IMG/VR virus record: IMGVR_UViG_3300042860_003674
Span: 1-34,585 of that record
Strand: one strand, 5' to 3'
Source: a virus
Length of the DNA: 34,585 nucleotides
Shown: in pieces, positions 27,404 to 34,585 of the stretch
Layout: every line of letters starts with the position of its first letter
How positions within the stretch are numbered: the first letter of the stretch is position 1
The notes under the pieces: model-generated
Seen by the model: the letters and a program-made list of their open reading frames with translations, nothing else
What the model was told of the DNA's origin: nothing
Database searches by the model: none
Position numbers and translations under genes: made by a program

Positions 27404-27847
27404 ATGCCCAGTGGTGCTCTTTCGTCCTTCGGGACGCTGCTCAAGATCGGCAACGGCGGCTCGCCGACCGAGACGTTCACGACGATCGCCGAGGTCCGGG
27501 ACATCTCCGGCTTCGCGTTCGCCCTCGCGACCGAGGACGTGACGAATCACGACTCCGCCGGGTGGCGCGAGCACATCCCGACGATCATCGAGGCGGGCGA
27601 GGTCACGTTCGACATCAACTTCAAGGGCGACGCGACCCAGGGGTTCGGCTCCGGATCGCTCTACGACGACATGGTCGACAAGACGAAGCGGAACTTCCAG
27701 CTCGTGCTCCCGACCGGCGTCGGCTCGGCGAATGACACCGCAGCGTTCGCCGCCTACGTCACCGGGTTCGAGCTCTCGGCTCCGGTCGAGGGCGTGCTGT
27801 CCGCTGCGCTCACTCTGCAGGTAACCGGCGCGGTGACCTGGGCCTAG
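27404..27847 (+). CDS. Major tail (tail tube) protein
   Basis: 147 aa; ATG 27404 after AGGAGG. Motifs of tail tube proteins: FTTIAEVRDISGFAFALATE, VTNHDSAGWREHIPTIIEAG, GEVTFDINFKGD and GFELSAPVEGVLSAALTLQV near the end. It precedes the G/GT chaperones and the tape measure gene, the canonical order. It polymerises into the tail tube around the tape measure protein. Confidence 0.88.
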   Translation: MPSGALSSFGTLLKIGNGGSPTETFTTIAEVRDISGFAFALATEDVTNHDSAGWREHIPTIIEAGEVTFDINFKGDATQGFGSGSLYDDMVDKTKRNFQLVLPTGVGSANDTAAFAAYVTGFELSAPVEGVLSAALTLQVTGAVTWA

Positions 27848-27887
27848 TTCACGTTCGCCGGTCGGTGACCAGCGAGAGGAGTAACCC

Positions 27888-28226
27888 GTGACGCTACTCA
27901 CGCGTGAGGCTATTTTCGCCACCCGCCGCTCGAAGACGAAGGCCGTCGCCGTCCCGGAGTGGGGCGGCGACGTGTTGGTCCGACCGTTGACGGCGGGCGA
28001 GGTGCAGGGGATGTCGGAAGTGTTCGCTTCCGGCGACCGTGACCTCTCGCAGAACATCGAGGCGGCGTTCCGCCTGGTGGCAGCGGCGACGGTGACCGAA
28101 GACGGGGCCGCGCTGTTCGCGGGACCGGACGATCTCCGGGGGCTCGAGGTCGGACCGATCGTCCGGCTGGCGACGGCGGTCGCCGAGGTGAGCGGCATCA
28201 CCGGGGGCGACGACGCGGGAAAATAA
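27888..28226 (+). CDS. Tail assembly chaperone G
   Basis: 112 aa; GTG 27888 after GAGAGGAG. N-terminal FATRRSKTKAVAVPEWGGDV, then VLVRPLTAGEVQGMSEV, typical of tail assembly chaperones. It ends GKstop inside the slippery heptamer, so most ribosomes make this short form and a minority the GT fusion. It binds the tape measure protein during tail assembly. Confidence 0.85.
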   Translation: MTLLTREAIFATRRSKTKAVAVPEWGGDVLVRPLTAGEVQGMSEVFASGDRDLSQNIEAAFRLVAAATVTEDGAALFAGPDDLRGLEVGPIVRLATAVAEVSGITGGDDAGK

Positions 28227-28543
28227 GGGACCGGCCCGACCGCCGGTTTCAGTTCCGCCTCGCTCTCGCCCTCGGGATGCCGGTAGAGGAGATGCTCGAC
28301 CGGATGACGTGGCGAGAGTACCTCGAGTGGGGCGAGTACTACGGTCTCGAGCCGTGGGGTGAGGAGCGCGGTGATCTGCGCTCCGGCATCGTCGCGTCGG
28401 TGATCGCGAACGTGAACCGCGACGCGAAGAAGCAGCCGCAGGCGTTCGAGCCGGCAGACTTCATGCCGTATTACGAGAAGCCGAAGCCGACCCCCGAGCA
28501 GCTCGCTCACAAGATCCGCGCCGCGCTCGGAGGGTACCGCTAA
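27888..28543 (+). CDS. Tail assembly chaperone GT (programmed -1 frameshift product)
   Basis: After a -1 slip at 28217-28223 translation continues as IRDRPDRRFQFRLALALG and then MPVEEMLDRMTWREYLEWGE to 28543, giving about 218 aa. The downstream frame has no SD of its own near an early start and its sequence between 28226 and 28277 is protein-like, supporting fusion. The T part (LEPWGEERGD, then FMPYYEKPKPTPEQ) is typical of T extensions that contact the tail tube protein. The gene joins the tape measure ATG in a TAATG overlap. Confidence 0.85.
28217..28223 (+). promoter_or_regulatory. Slippery heptamer for -1 ribosomal frameshift (GGGAAAA)
   Basis: G GGA AAA is in the X XXY YYZ phase of the G frame (zero-frame codons GGA at 28218 and AAA at 28221, stop TAA next). 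Slippage yields GGG AAA ATA and enters the T frame. It is at the exact position expected between tail chaperone genes. Confidence 0.9.
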
Positions 28544-31365
28544 TGGCGACCGTTATCTCGACGATGGGCGTCAAGATGGACCTCGACGCGTCGGGGTTCA
28601 ACACGAAGATGGACGATGTCGGGCGAAAGCTCGACGCCGTCGGGACCCGACTCCGGGACATCGGGACCACGCTGACGACGCGCTTCACCGCGCCGATCGT
28701 CGGCGGGTTCGCCCTCGCGGTGATGGCCGCCTCAGATCTCAACGAGAGTATGAGTGCGGTGGGCACCGTATACGGAGCTGCCGCTGACGGGATCATTACT
28801 GCTTCCGAAGACGCGGCAGGCAGCGTAATGATGAGTCAGCAGCAGTACCTCGCAGCGGCTACGCAATTTGGTGTGTTTGGTCAGGCTGCGGGAAAGACTG
28901 GCGACGATCTCGCAAAGTTCGGCAACGATAGCATTAGAGCCGCTGCCGACCTCGCATCTTTTTACAACGTGCCTGTCGATGAGGCTCTCGATGCAATCGG
29001 GGCAGGACTTAGAGGAGAAGCAGAGCCCCTATCTCGATTTGGCATCATCATGAACGAGGCAGCCCTGGAAGCCTATGCTTTGGAGGCAGGCATCTGGAAT
29101 GGTGTCGGAGCTATGACCGATCAGCAAAAGGTCGCGGCTCGTCAAGGCTTCATCATGGCCAACCTCGGAGCGGCTAACGGCGACGCTGCTCGCACTGCCG
29201 ATAGCTTTGCGAATCGCATGAAAATACTCAAAGCGACTTTGGTCAATTTTGCCGCTAGCATCGGCACAATTATTCTACCGTATGCTATCAAGCTCGCAGA
29301 CATGCTGCAAAATCTCCTCGAACGGTTCCAGGGAATGAGCACGAGGATGAAGACAATCGTCGTCATCGTGCTCGCGGTCGTCGCGGCTATCGGTCCGCTG
29401 CTCCTCGCCCTGGGCGTGTTCGCGAGCGCGCTCTCCACGGTGATCGCCCTGCTCCCAAAGATCAAGATGTTCTTTAACGTTTTGCGCGCCGGGATGCTGT
29501 CGAGCCTCGGCCCTATCCTCCTCGTCGTCGCCGCGATCGCGGCGATCTACTTTATCTGGACACGGGATCTGTTCGGCATCAAGACGAAGATCACGAACTG
29601 GTTCAACGTGTTCAAGGCTCCGGGCGGCGGACTCGACCGGCTCAAGGCGAAGTTCGGAGAGTTCAAGGACACGCTCGGCGGGCTCTATCGCGCAGCCCTG
29701 CCGAAGATGAGGGCCGGCATCGATAGTCTCCGGCAGGCCCTTGTCGCGCTCTGGGACCGCGTCAAAGGGCCGCTAGGCTCGTTCGTGAAGCTCATCGGCG
29801 ACGGTGTGGTGAAGGCCGTCCGGTGGGCGATGGACAACCTCTACCGCCTCCAGCCGCTTCTTGACGCGATCGGGGCGTACATCCACGCGGTCGTCGCCCT
29901 CGTTCGCGCGCTGTTTGCGGGCGACTGGTCGGCGGCGTGGGATGCGTTCAAGAACGTCGTCGAGACCGCGAGCATCGCGGCCCTCGAGGCGTTCCGGCTC
30001 GCCTGGGACGCGATCAAGGGGATCGCCTCCCGGATCGACTGGGGTGCGCTCGTCTCCGGAGCCGCGGGGCTCGGGTACAAGCTCCTCGGCTACATTGACG
30101 ACCTGGGCGGCATCCTGTGGGGATGGGCGAAGGCGGGGGCGACGTTCCTCGCGATGAAGCTCGCAACGCTGTGGGATGACCACAAGAGCAAGATCGGCGA
30201 GGTCGCCGGGTTCCTTGTCAGCAAGATCGACGACGTCGGGCTCCTGCTCTGGGGATGGATTCAAGCCGGCGCGACGTGGATGGCCGGGAAGCTCGCCGGG
30301 CTGTGGGACGAACACGGGGACACGATCAAGCAACTCCCGGGGCGGTTCGTCGCCGGGATAGGGGCCGTCGGTTCGTTCCTCTGGGGATGGTTAGAAACAG
30401 GCGCGAAGTGGATGGCGGGGAAGCTCGCCGGGCTCTGGGACGCGCACAAGCAGACGATATCGCAACTCCCGGGACGCTTTATCGCGGGGATAGGCGCGGT
30501 CGGTGCGTTGCTTTGGGGATGGTTAGAGACGGGCGCGAAGTGGTTCGCGAAAAAAGTCTCCGGGCTTTGGGATGCGCACAAGGACACGATCTCACAACTC
30601 CCCGGGCGATTTGTCGCGGGGATAGGCGCGATCGGTGCGCTGCTCTGGTCGTGGGCGAAGACCGGCGCGAAGTGGTTCGCCGGCAAAGTCTCCGGGCTCT
30701 GGGACGCGCACAAAGACACGATCGGACAGATCCCCGGACGGCTCATTACGGCGATGGGCGCGCTCGGTGCGCTGCTGTGGGGATGGGCGAAGACGGGCGC
30801 ATCGTACCTCGGGACCCAGGCGTCAAGGCTGTGGGACAACGTGAAGCCGCAGATCGCCGCGATCCCGGGCGCGCTGATCTCGGCGATGGGCGGGCTCGGC
30901 GGGAAGCTCTACGAATGGGTGAAGACGGGGGCGAGCGACGCCCTCGACTCCGTCACCGGCGCGGGATCGGACGCCCTGACGAGCATGCGGTCGATCGGCA
31001 CGCAACTCGGTGGCGCGCTCAAGTCCGCCTTCAACGGTGCCCTATCGGGGATCGGCGACTACATCATCACGAAGATCAACGGCATCATCCGCACCGTGAA
31101 CGGGTGGATCGAGAACGCGAACAGGCTCCCCGGCGTGGACATCCCCTACATCCCGACGATCGGCGGCGGGAGCACAATCCCCGGCGGCGGCGGTAGTGGC
31201 GGTGGACAGGGAGGCTTTGTCGCGCAGGCCCTCGGCATGGGTGGCGCGCAGGTGATCAACGCGACAATCAACATCAACGTGACCGGGGTCGATAGCCCGA
31301 AGACAGTCGCGCAGGAGGTCTACGCGACGTTCTCCCGCGAGCTCGGTCTGCGAGGTGCGATCTAA
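28543..31365 (+). CDS. Tape measure protein
   Basis: 940 aa. N-terminal LDASGFNTKMDDVGRKLDAV helical domain followed by APIVGGFALAVMAASDLNES, typical of TP901-type tape measures. Two long hydrophobic stretches (about residues 265-305 and 320-345) may pass the host membrane during DNA entry. From about residue 525 to 800 there are 44-residue repeats with conserved LWGW and GLWDAHKDTI elements. A Gly-rich segment and a beta-type C-terminus (INATININVTGVDSPKTVAQ) end the protein. Length would predict a tail of roughly 140 nm by the usual ~1.5 angstrom per residue rule. Bases ~28740-29330 have a different codon style. Confidence 0.93.
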   Translation: MATVISTMGVKMDLDASGFNTKMDDVGRKLDAVGTRLRDIGTTLTTRFTAPIVGGFALAVMAASDLNESMSAVGTVYGAAADGIITASEDAAGSVMMSQQQYLAAATQFGVFGQAAGKTGDDLAKFGNDSIRAAADLASFYNVPVDEALDAIGAGLRGEAEPLSRFGIIMNEAALEAYALEAGIWNGVGAMTDQQKVAARQGFIMANLGAANGDAARTADSFANRMKILKATLVNFAASIGTIILPYAIKLADMLQNLLERFQGMSTRMKTIVVIVLAVVAAIGPLLLALGVFASALSTVIALLPKIKMFFNVLRAGMLSSLGPILLVVAAIAAIYFIWTRDLFGIKTKITNWFNVFKAPGGGLDRLKAKFGEFKDTLGGLYRAALPKMRAGIDSLRQALVALWDRVKGPLGSFVKLIGDGVVKAVRWAMDNLYRLQPLLDAIGAYIHAVVALVRALFAGDWSAAWDAFKNVVETASIAALEAFRLAWDAIKGIASRIDWGALVSGAAGLGYKLLGYIDDLGGILWGWAKAGATFLAMKLATLWDDHKSKIGEVAGFLVSKIDDVGLLLWGWIQAGATWMAGKLAGLWDEHGDTIKQLPGRFVAGIGAVGSFLWGWLETGAKWMAGKLAGLWDAHKQTISQLPGRFIAGIGAVGALLWGWLETGAKWFAKKVSGLWDAHKDTISQLPGRFVAGIGAIGALLWSWAKTGAKWFAGKVSGLWDAHKDTIGQIPGRLITAMGALGALLWGWAKTGASYLGTQASRLWDNVKPQIAAIPGALISAMGGLGGKLYEWVKTGASDALDSVTGAGSDALTSMRSIGTQLGGALKSAFNGALSGIGDYIITKINGIIRTVNGWIENANRLPGVDIPYIPTIGGGSTIPGGGGSGGGQGGFVAQALGMGGAQVINATININVTGVDSPKTVAQEVYATFSRELGLRGAI
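30061..30960 (+). repeat. 132-bp periodic repeats in the tape measure gene
   Basis: The codons for L(W/Y)-x-W (LWGW, LWSW or LYEW) begin at 30115, 30247, 30379, 30511, 30643, 30775 and 30907, exactly 132 bp (44 codons) apart each time. The middle copies (30379-30770) are nearly identical in DNA, showing recent duplication; outer copies are diverged. Confidence 0.85.
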
Positions 31366-33938
31366 TGGCCCTCACTACTGTCCGCTACGGCAGATACTCC
31401 GCCTCCGCCGAAGCCGCCTACGGCATCATCGGGACGTCTGCGATTCGCGCGTGCGTCTTCAACAGCGCGACGCAAAACGTCTGGGTCCACACGCTCGGCG
31501 GGTGGATTCGGAAGAGCGGCTCGACGAACTCGACCGTCCGCTTCGGCCTCTACGGGACGACGAGCAACAACCCCTCGACCCGCCTGGGCTACACGTCGTC
31601 GATCTCCGTGACCTCGACGAGCATGACGTCGCGGACGGCGTCGGTGTCGGTGACCGATTCGTCGCCGCTACAGACCGCGATCAAGCTCGCCTCCGGCAGC
31701 CTCTACTCAATCGCGATCCTGTCGACGACGGCGAACACCGACCACTCGATGGTCGTCGCCGCGTCGATCTCCGCCACTAACGAACAGTTCTACAACAAGT
31801 CCGGGACGTCGCTCCCCGCGCCGTTCGGGACCTACTCCGCCAGCACCGAAGGCCATATGACGGTGTGGGCGGAGGGATACCTCAACGTCAAGCCGGAGGT
31901 CGCGACCAGCCTGTCGCCGTCGGGGACGATCAACGACACCGCGCCGACGTTTGTCGCCAACTTTCAGGATCTCAACGGCGCATACGGGACGACGTCCGGG
32001 AACGGTGTCGACACCGGCGACCGGATGACGAAGTACGCGATCGAGGTCCGGACGCAAGGAAGCGCGACCGCCGATCGGTGGAGCTCGAACTACACGGCGA
32101 CCGGGACCGAGCAGACGAACAACGCGATAGCTCGCGCCTACGGCGGCTCCACGCTCACGCGCGGAACGACCTACGAGTGGCGCATCCGGTTTTACGATGA
32201 GTTCAACGAGGCGGGGGACTTCACCGCGTGGACAGCGTTCACCCCGGCGAGCCTCGGCTACGTGACGACCGACGGCACCCCGACCGGGAAGACCGAAGAC
32301 GACACGCCGGACTTTCAGGGCCGGTGGACTCACCAGTCCGGCACCTCGACGAACGCGGTGCAGATCAAGCTCTACGACAGCCTCGGCGTCCTCCTCAAGG
32401 ACTCCGGCACGATCACGAAGACGGTGACGTCGTCGGCGTCGCCGGGGACGCTGTTCACGATCACCGCCGCCGAATCGACGTTCGGCGCGTCGACGTGGGG
32501 CGGCTCCTACGAGTACGAGATCCGGGGCCGCGACACGTCGAACGTGTGGTCGAACTACTCGACGCCGCGCCGGTCGTTCAACGTCAACGCCGCGCCGTCG
32601 GTCCCGTCCTCCCTGTCGCCGAGCACCTCGACCGTCTACACGTCCTACCCGCTGCTCACGTGTCAGGCGACCGACACCGACGACACGGTCGCGACCGGGC
32701 TCGAGGTGTCGGCACGGATCAAGAGCTCCGGCGGCACCGTCCTCTTCACGCGGGCGATGACCTACTCGACGGGGAACGCGCGGTGGGAGTACCAGACCAC
32801 CGGCACCGACCTCGCGTCCTACGCGACTTACAAGTGGGACGCCTCCGCGTTCGACGGGACGACCTACTCCGGCGGCGTGACGTCGTCGGGGTCGCGCACC
32901 TGGTCGAGCGAGGGCACGTTCGTCTACGCACTCGGTCCGACGGTGACGATGTCTTCGCCGACCGACGGCTCGACGGTGACGACGTCCGCGCTCACGGTGA
33001 CGTGGACGACGACGAACCAGGCGCAATACCGCGTGCGGCTCTACGCCGACGGCGGCACGACCGCGCTCTACGACTCGGGCTGGACGGTCTCCGGCACCTC
33101 GTCGCACAACATCCCGTCGGGGTACATCGAGAACGGCACCGCCTACGATCTCGTGGTCGAGGTCGAGGATACGACGCCGCTCACCGGCTCCTCCGGCATC
33201 GTGGACATCACCGCCGCGTTCACCCCTCCGGCGACGCTGACCAACGTCACCGCGTCGGCGATTAAGACCGTCGGCACCAACCCGTGGGCGACCGCGGTGT
33301 CGCTCTCGTGGGATCAATCGAGCGACGCGAACTTCGTGGAGTACATCGTCCGCCGCTCCGCAGAGAGCGGGCCGGACACTGCCGAGGTCATCGTCGCCCG
33401 GATCAGCGCGCAGACGACCACGACCTACACCGACTACACCCCGGCGAGCGGCGTCGAGTACACGTACGCCGTGTCGCAGGTCTCGAGCACGAGCGGCGAG
33501 GAGCTCGAGTCGGTCCGGGAGTCGGCGAGCATCGAGCTCGCCTTCGGCGGGATCATGCTCACCGCCGTCGGCGCGGCGGCATCGACGACCCAGGCCGCGC
33601 TCCGCTACACCGCCGAACGCGACGAGCAGCGCGTGATCGACGAGACGGTCTACCAGCCGCTCGACGGTTCGAACCCGCAGACGATTCGCTCCGCGACGCG
33701 GTACCGGACGATCGCCTTCGAGGCGATGCTGCATCCGGACGACTACAGCACGGCGACGCAAAAGAAGGACGAGCTCGAGACCCTCGACGTCGCGAACGTC
33801 ACGGTCTGCTACCGCGACAACCACGGGCGGAAGATCTTCGGGAGGATCGCCGACCTCTCGTTCACCGATCAGATCCCGACGTGGTGGCGCGCGTCGGTGG
33901 CGATCCGCGAGGAAGCCTATAGCGAGGCGGTGGTCTAG
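31365..33938 (+). CDS. Large tail protein with fibronectin/Ig-like domains (distal tail or minor tail protein)
   Basis: 857 aa. The N-terminal ~170 residues are a Ser/Thr-rich beta domain. Several Ig/FnIII-like units follow with hallmark strands such as RGTTYEWRIRFYDEFNEAGD, YEYEIRGRDTSNVWSNYSTP, YTYAVSQVSSTSGEE and PTDGSTVTTSALTVTW. The last ~140 residues differ (PQTIRSATRYRTIAFEAMLH, KIFGRIADLSFTDQIPTWWR) and resemble C-terminal modules of Dit-like proteins with a receptor-free core. It follows the tape measure gene, as tail-tip proteins do. FnIII-like domains probably bind host surface carbohydrate. Confidence 0.75.
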   Translation: MALTTVRYGRYSASAEAAYGIIGTSAIRACVFNSATQNVWVHTLGGWIRKSGSTNSTVRFGLYGTTSNNPSTRLGYTSSISVTSTSMTSRTASVSVTDSSPLQTAIKLASGSLYSIAILSTTANTDHSMVVAASISATNEQFYNKSGTSLPAPFGTYSASTEGHMTVWAEGYLNVKPEVATSLSPSGTINDTAPTFVANFQDLNGAYGTTSGNGVDTGDRMTKYAIEVRTQGSATADRWSSNYTATGTEQTNNAIARAYGGSTLTRGTTYEWRIRFYDEFNEAGDFTAWTAFTPASLGYVTTDGTPTGKTEDDTPDFQGRWTHQSGTSTNAVQIKLYDSLGVLLKDSGTITKTVTSSASPGTLFTITAAESTFGASTWGGSYEYEIRGRDTSNVWSNYSTPRRSFNVNAAPSVPSSLSPSTSTVYTSYPLLTCQATDTDDTVATGLEVSARIKSSGGTVLFTRAMTYSTGNARWEYQTTGTDLASYATYKWDASAFDGTTYSGGVTSSGSRTWSSEGTFVYALGPTVTMSSPTDGSTVTTSALTVTWTTTNQAQYRVRLYADGGTTALYDSGWTVSGTSSHNIPSGYIENGTAYDLVVEVEDTTPLTGSSGIVDITAAFTPPATLTNVTASAIKTVGTNPWATAVSLSWDQSSDANFVEYIVRRSAESGPDTAEVIVARISAQTTTTYTDYTPASGVEYTYAVSQVSSTSGEELESVRESASIELAFGGIMLTAVGAAASTTQAALRYTAERDEQRVIDETVYQPLDGSNPQTIRSATRYRTIAFEAMLHPDDYSTATQKKDELETLDVANVTVCYRDNHGRKIFGRIADLSFTDQIPTWWRASVAIREEAYSEAVV

Positions 33939-34585
33939 TGGCGCGGACGATCTCGACCACGCTCTGGCGGACCGACATCGACGGGAACCGGCTCGAGGAT
34001 CTGAGCCGGTACCTCACCGAGGGCTCCGTCGAGATGAACACCGACCGCGTGTCGGGGAAGATGGCCGGGTACTTCTCGATCACCGAGCCCGATCGCATCC
34101 GCGCCTACACCGACTTCCTCGCGCCAACGCTGACGATCGAGTATGACGACGGGTCGCCGACGATCACGAAGTCGCTCGGCTTCTACTCCACGCGCACGGC
34201 TCCGGCGACCCGCACGCTCGAGCGACACGAGGCGACGTTCGAGGTCGAAGACCTCAGCCGGCTCCTGTCGCTGTCGGCGTACACGGCGGTCGACAACGTC
34301 CCCGCTTCGACCAACGTCGTCACCGAGGTCGAGGCGACGATCGGCGAGGCGTCGATCACCCGCTACTCGCTGCCGACGACGAGCGCGACCACGCCGAAGG
34401 CCCTCACGTTCCCGATCGGCACGACGCGGCTCGAGAAGGCGAACGACCTGCTCGGCTCTATCGGCTGGTACGCGCTGTTCCCCCGTCTCGACGGGAAGCT
34501 CACCAGCAAGCCCTACATCGACCTCGCGAACGCGCAGCCGGTGATGACGATCGGGGACGGCGACCTCCTGGCGCCTATCGATGTG
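33938..34585 (+). CDS. Tail tip / baseplate hub protein, N-terminal part (3' end outside window)
   Basis: GTG 33938 overlaps the previous stop by 1 nt, and the frame is open to the window end (216 residues visible). It starts ARTISTTLWRTDIDGNRLED, then GYFSITEPDRIRAYTDFLAP and YDDGSPTITKSLGFYSTRTA, a beta-barrel-like style of tail hub proteins that follow Dit in siphophages. RLEKANDLLGSIGWYALFPR also occurs in hub proteins. Probably the hub or Tal protein; the diagnostic C-terminal part is missing. Confidence 0.6.
   Translation, partial: MARTISTTLWRTDIDGNRLEDLSRYLTEGSVEMNTDRVSGKMAGYFSITEPDRIRAYTDFLAPTLTIEYDDGSPTITKSLGFYSTRTAPATRTLERHEATFEVEDLSRLLSLSAYTAVDNVPASTNVVTEVEATIGEASITRYSLPTTSATTPKALTFPIGTTRLEKANDLLGSIGWYALFPRLDGKLTSKPYIDLANAQPVMTIGDGDLLAPIDV

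Noticed and set aside
31707-33824. 705-codon minus-strand open frame opposite the large tail protein
   Set aside because: Arg/Val/Gly-rich shadow of a GC-rich gene; no SD, no motifs, and the plus frame has clear Ig-like strands.

Overview
The window is almost a whole genome of a temperate, long-tailed (siphovirus-type) dsDNA phage or prophage, opened inside its tail module. The left edge is the 3' end of a tail-fibre gene and the right edge is the 5' part of another tail gene, so the two edges probably join in a circular or circularly permuted molecule. No host housekeeping gene is present. DNA is high in G+C, GTG starts are common, and genes overlap tightly (GTGA, ATGA, TAATG junctions). I infer a high-G+C host, perhaps Chloroflexota/Thermomicrobia or Actinomycetota; the sequence alone does not settle this.

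Layout. 1-1385: end of the tail-fibre gene and a zinc-ribbon protein, closed by a strong intrinsic terminator (1411-1453). 1473-4420: lysis cassette (small membrane/coiled-coil protein, DnaJ-type zinc-knuckle micro-protein, two-domain endolysin, metallophosphoesterase, r1t-like holin), closed by a perfect hairpin (4491-4520). 4440-5805: a candidate attP with repeated CGTCAC arms, and a minus-strand tyrosine integrase whose upstream region carries a GAAC-N4-GTTC box matching the Gram-positive LexA consensus. 5946-6890: immunity region with a small unknown gene ending near an 11-G tract, a cI-like repressor (minus), and a divergent cro-like gene. The two repressor-type genes share an operator and both look leaderless. 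6887-16397: early operon with a MerR/excisionase-type protein, a possible Rad52-like annealing protein, SSB, an O-like replication initiator with a probable internal origin, a helicase-loader candidate, a TcmP / HNH / ParB-Gp37/Gp68 cassette, small zinc-finger proteins, RusA, and a protein with a RAMP-like glycine loop.

16398-17685 is about 1.3 kb without a convincing gene. It holds a degenerate, strand-oriented array of GACNNGYC boxes spaced mostly at whole or half helical turns, just upstream of terminase, where cos or pac would be expected. This is the most unusual non-coding structure in the window.

17686-34585: late operon with TerS, TerL, a portal/unknown-domain/MuF-like fusion, prohead protease, major capsid protein, a very stable hairpin, head-tail connectors, tail tube protein, tail-assembly chaperones with a textbook -1 frameshift (GGGAAAA), a tape measure protein with exact 132-bp periodic repeats, and tail-tip proteins.

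How it works together: the repressor/Cro switch and integrase control lysogeny; SSB, annealing protein, initiator, loader and RusA replicate and recombine DNA; the late genes package DNA and build the virion; the lysis cassette releases it. The most intriguing accessory unit is the TcmP/HNH/ParB-radical-SAM-like cassette. Its first two genes have a codon style unlike their neighbours, and its biochemical role is not known to me. All calls are from reading the sequence; no database search was run.
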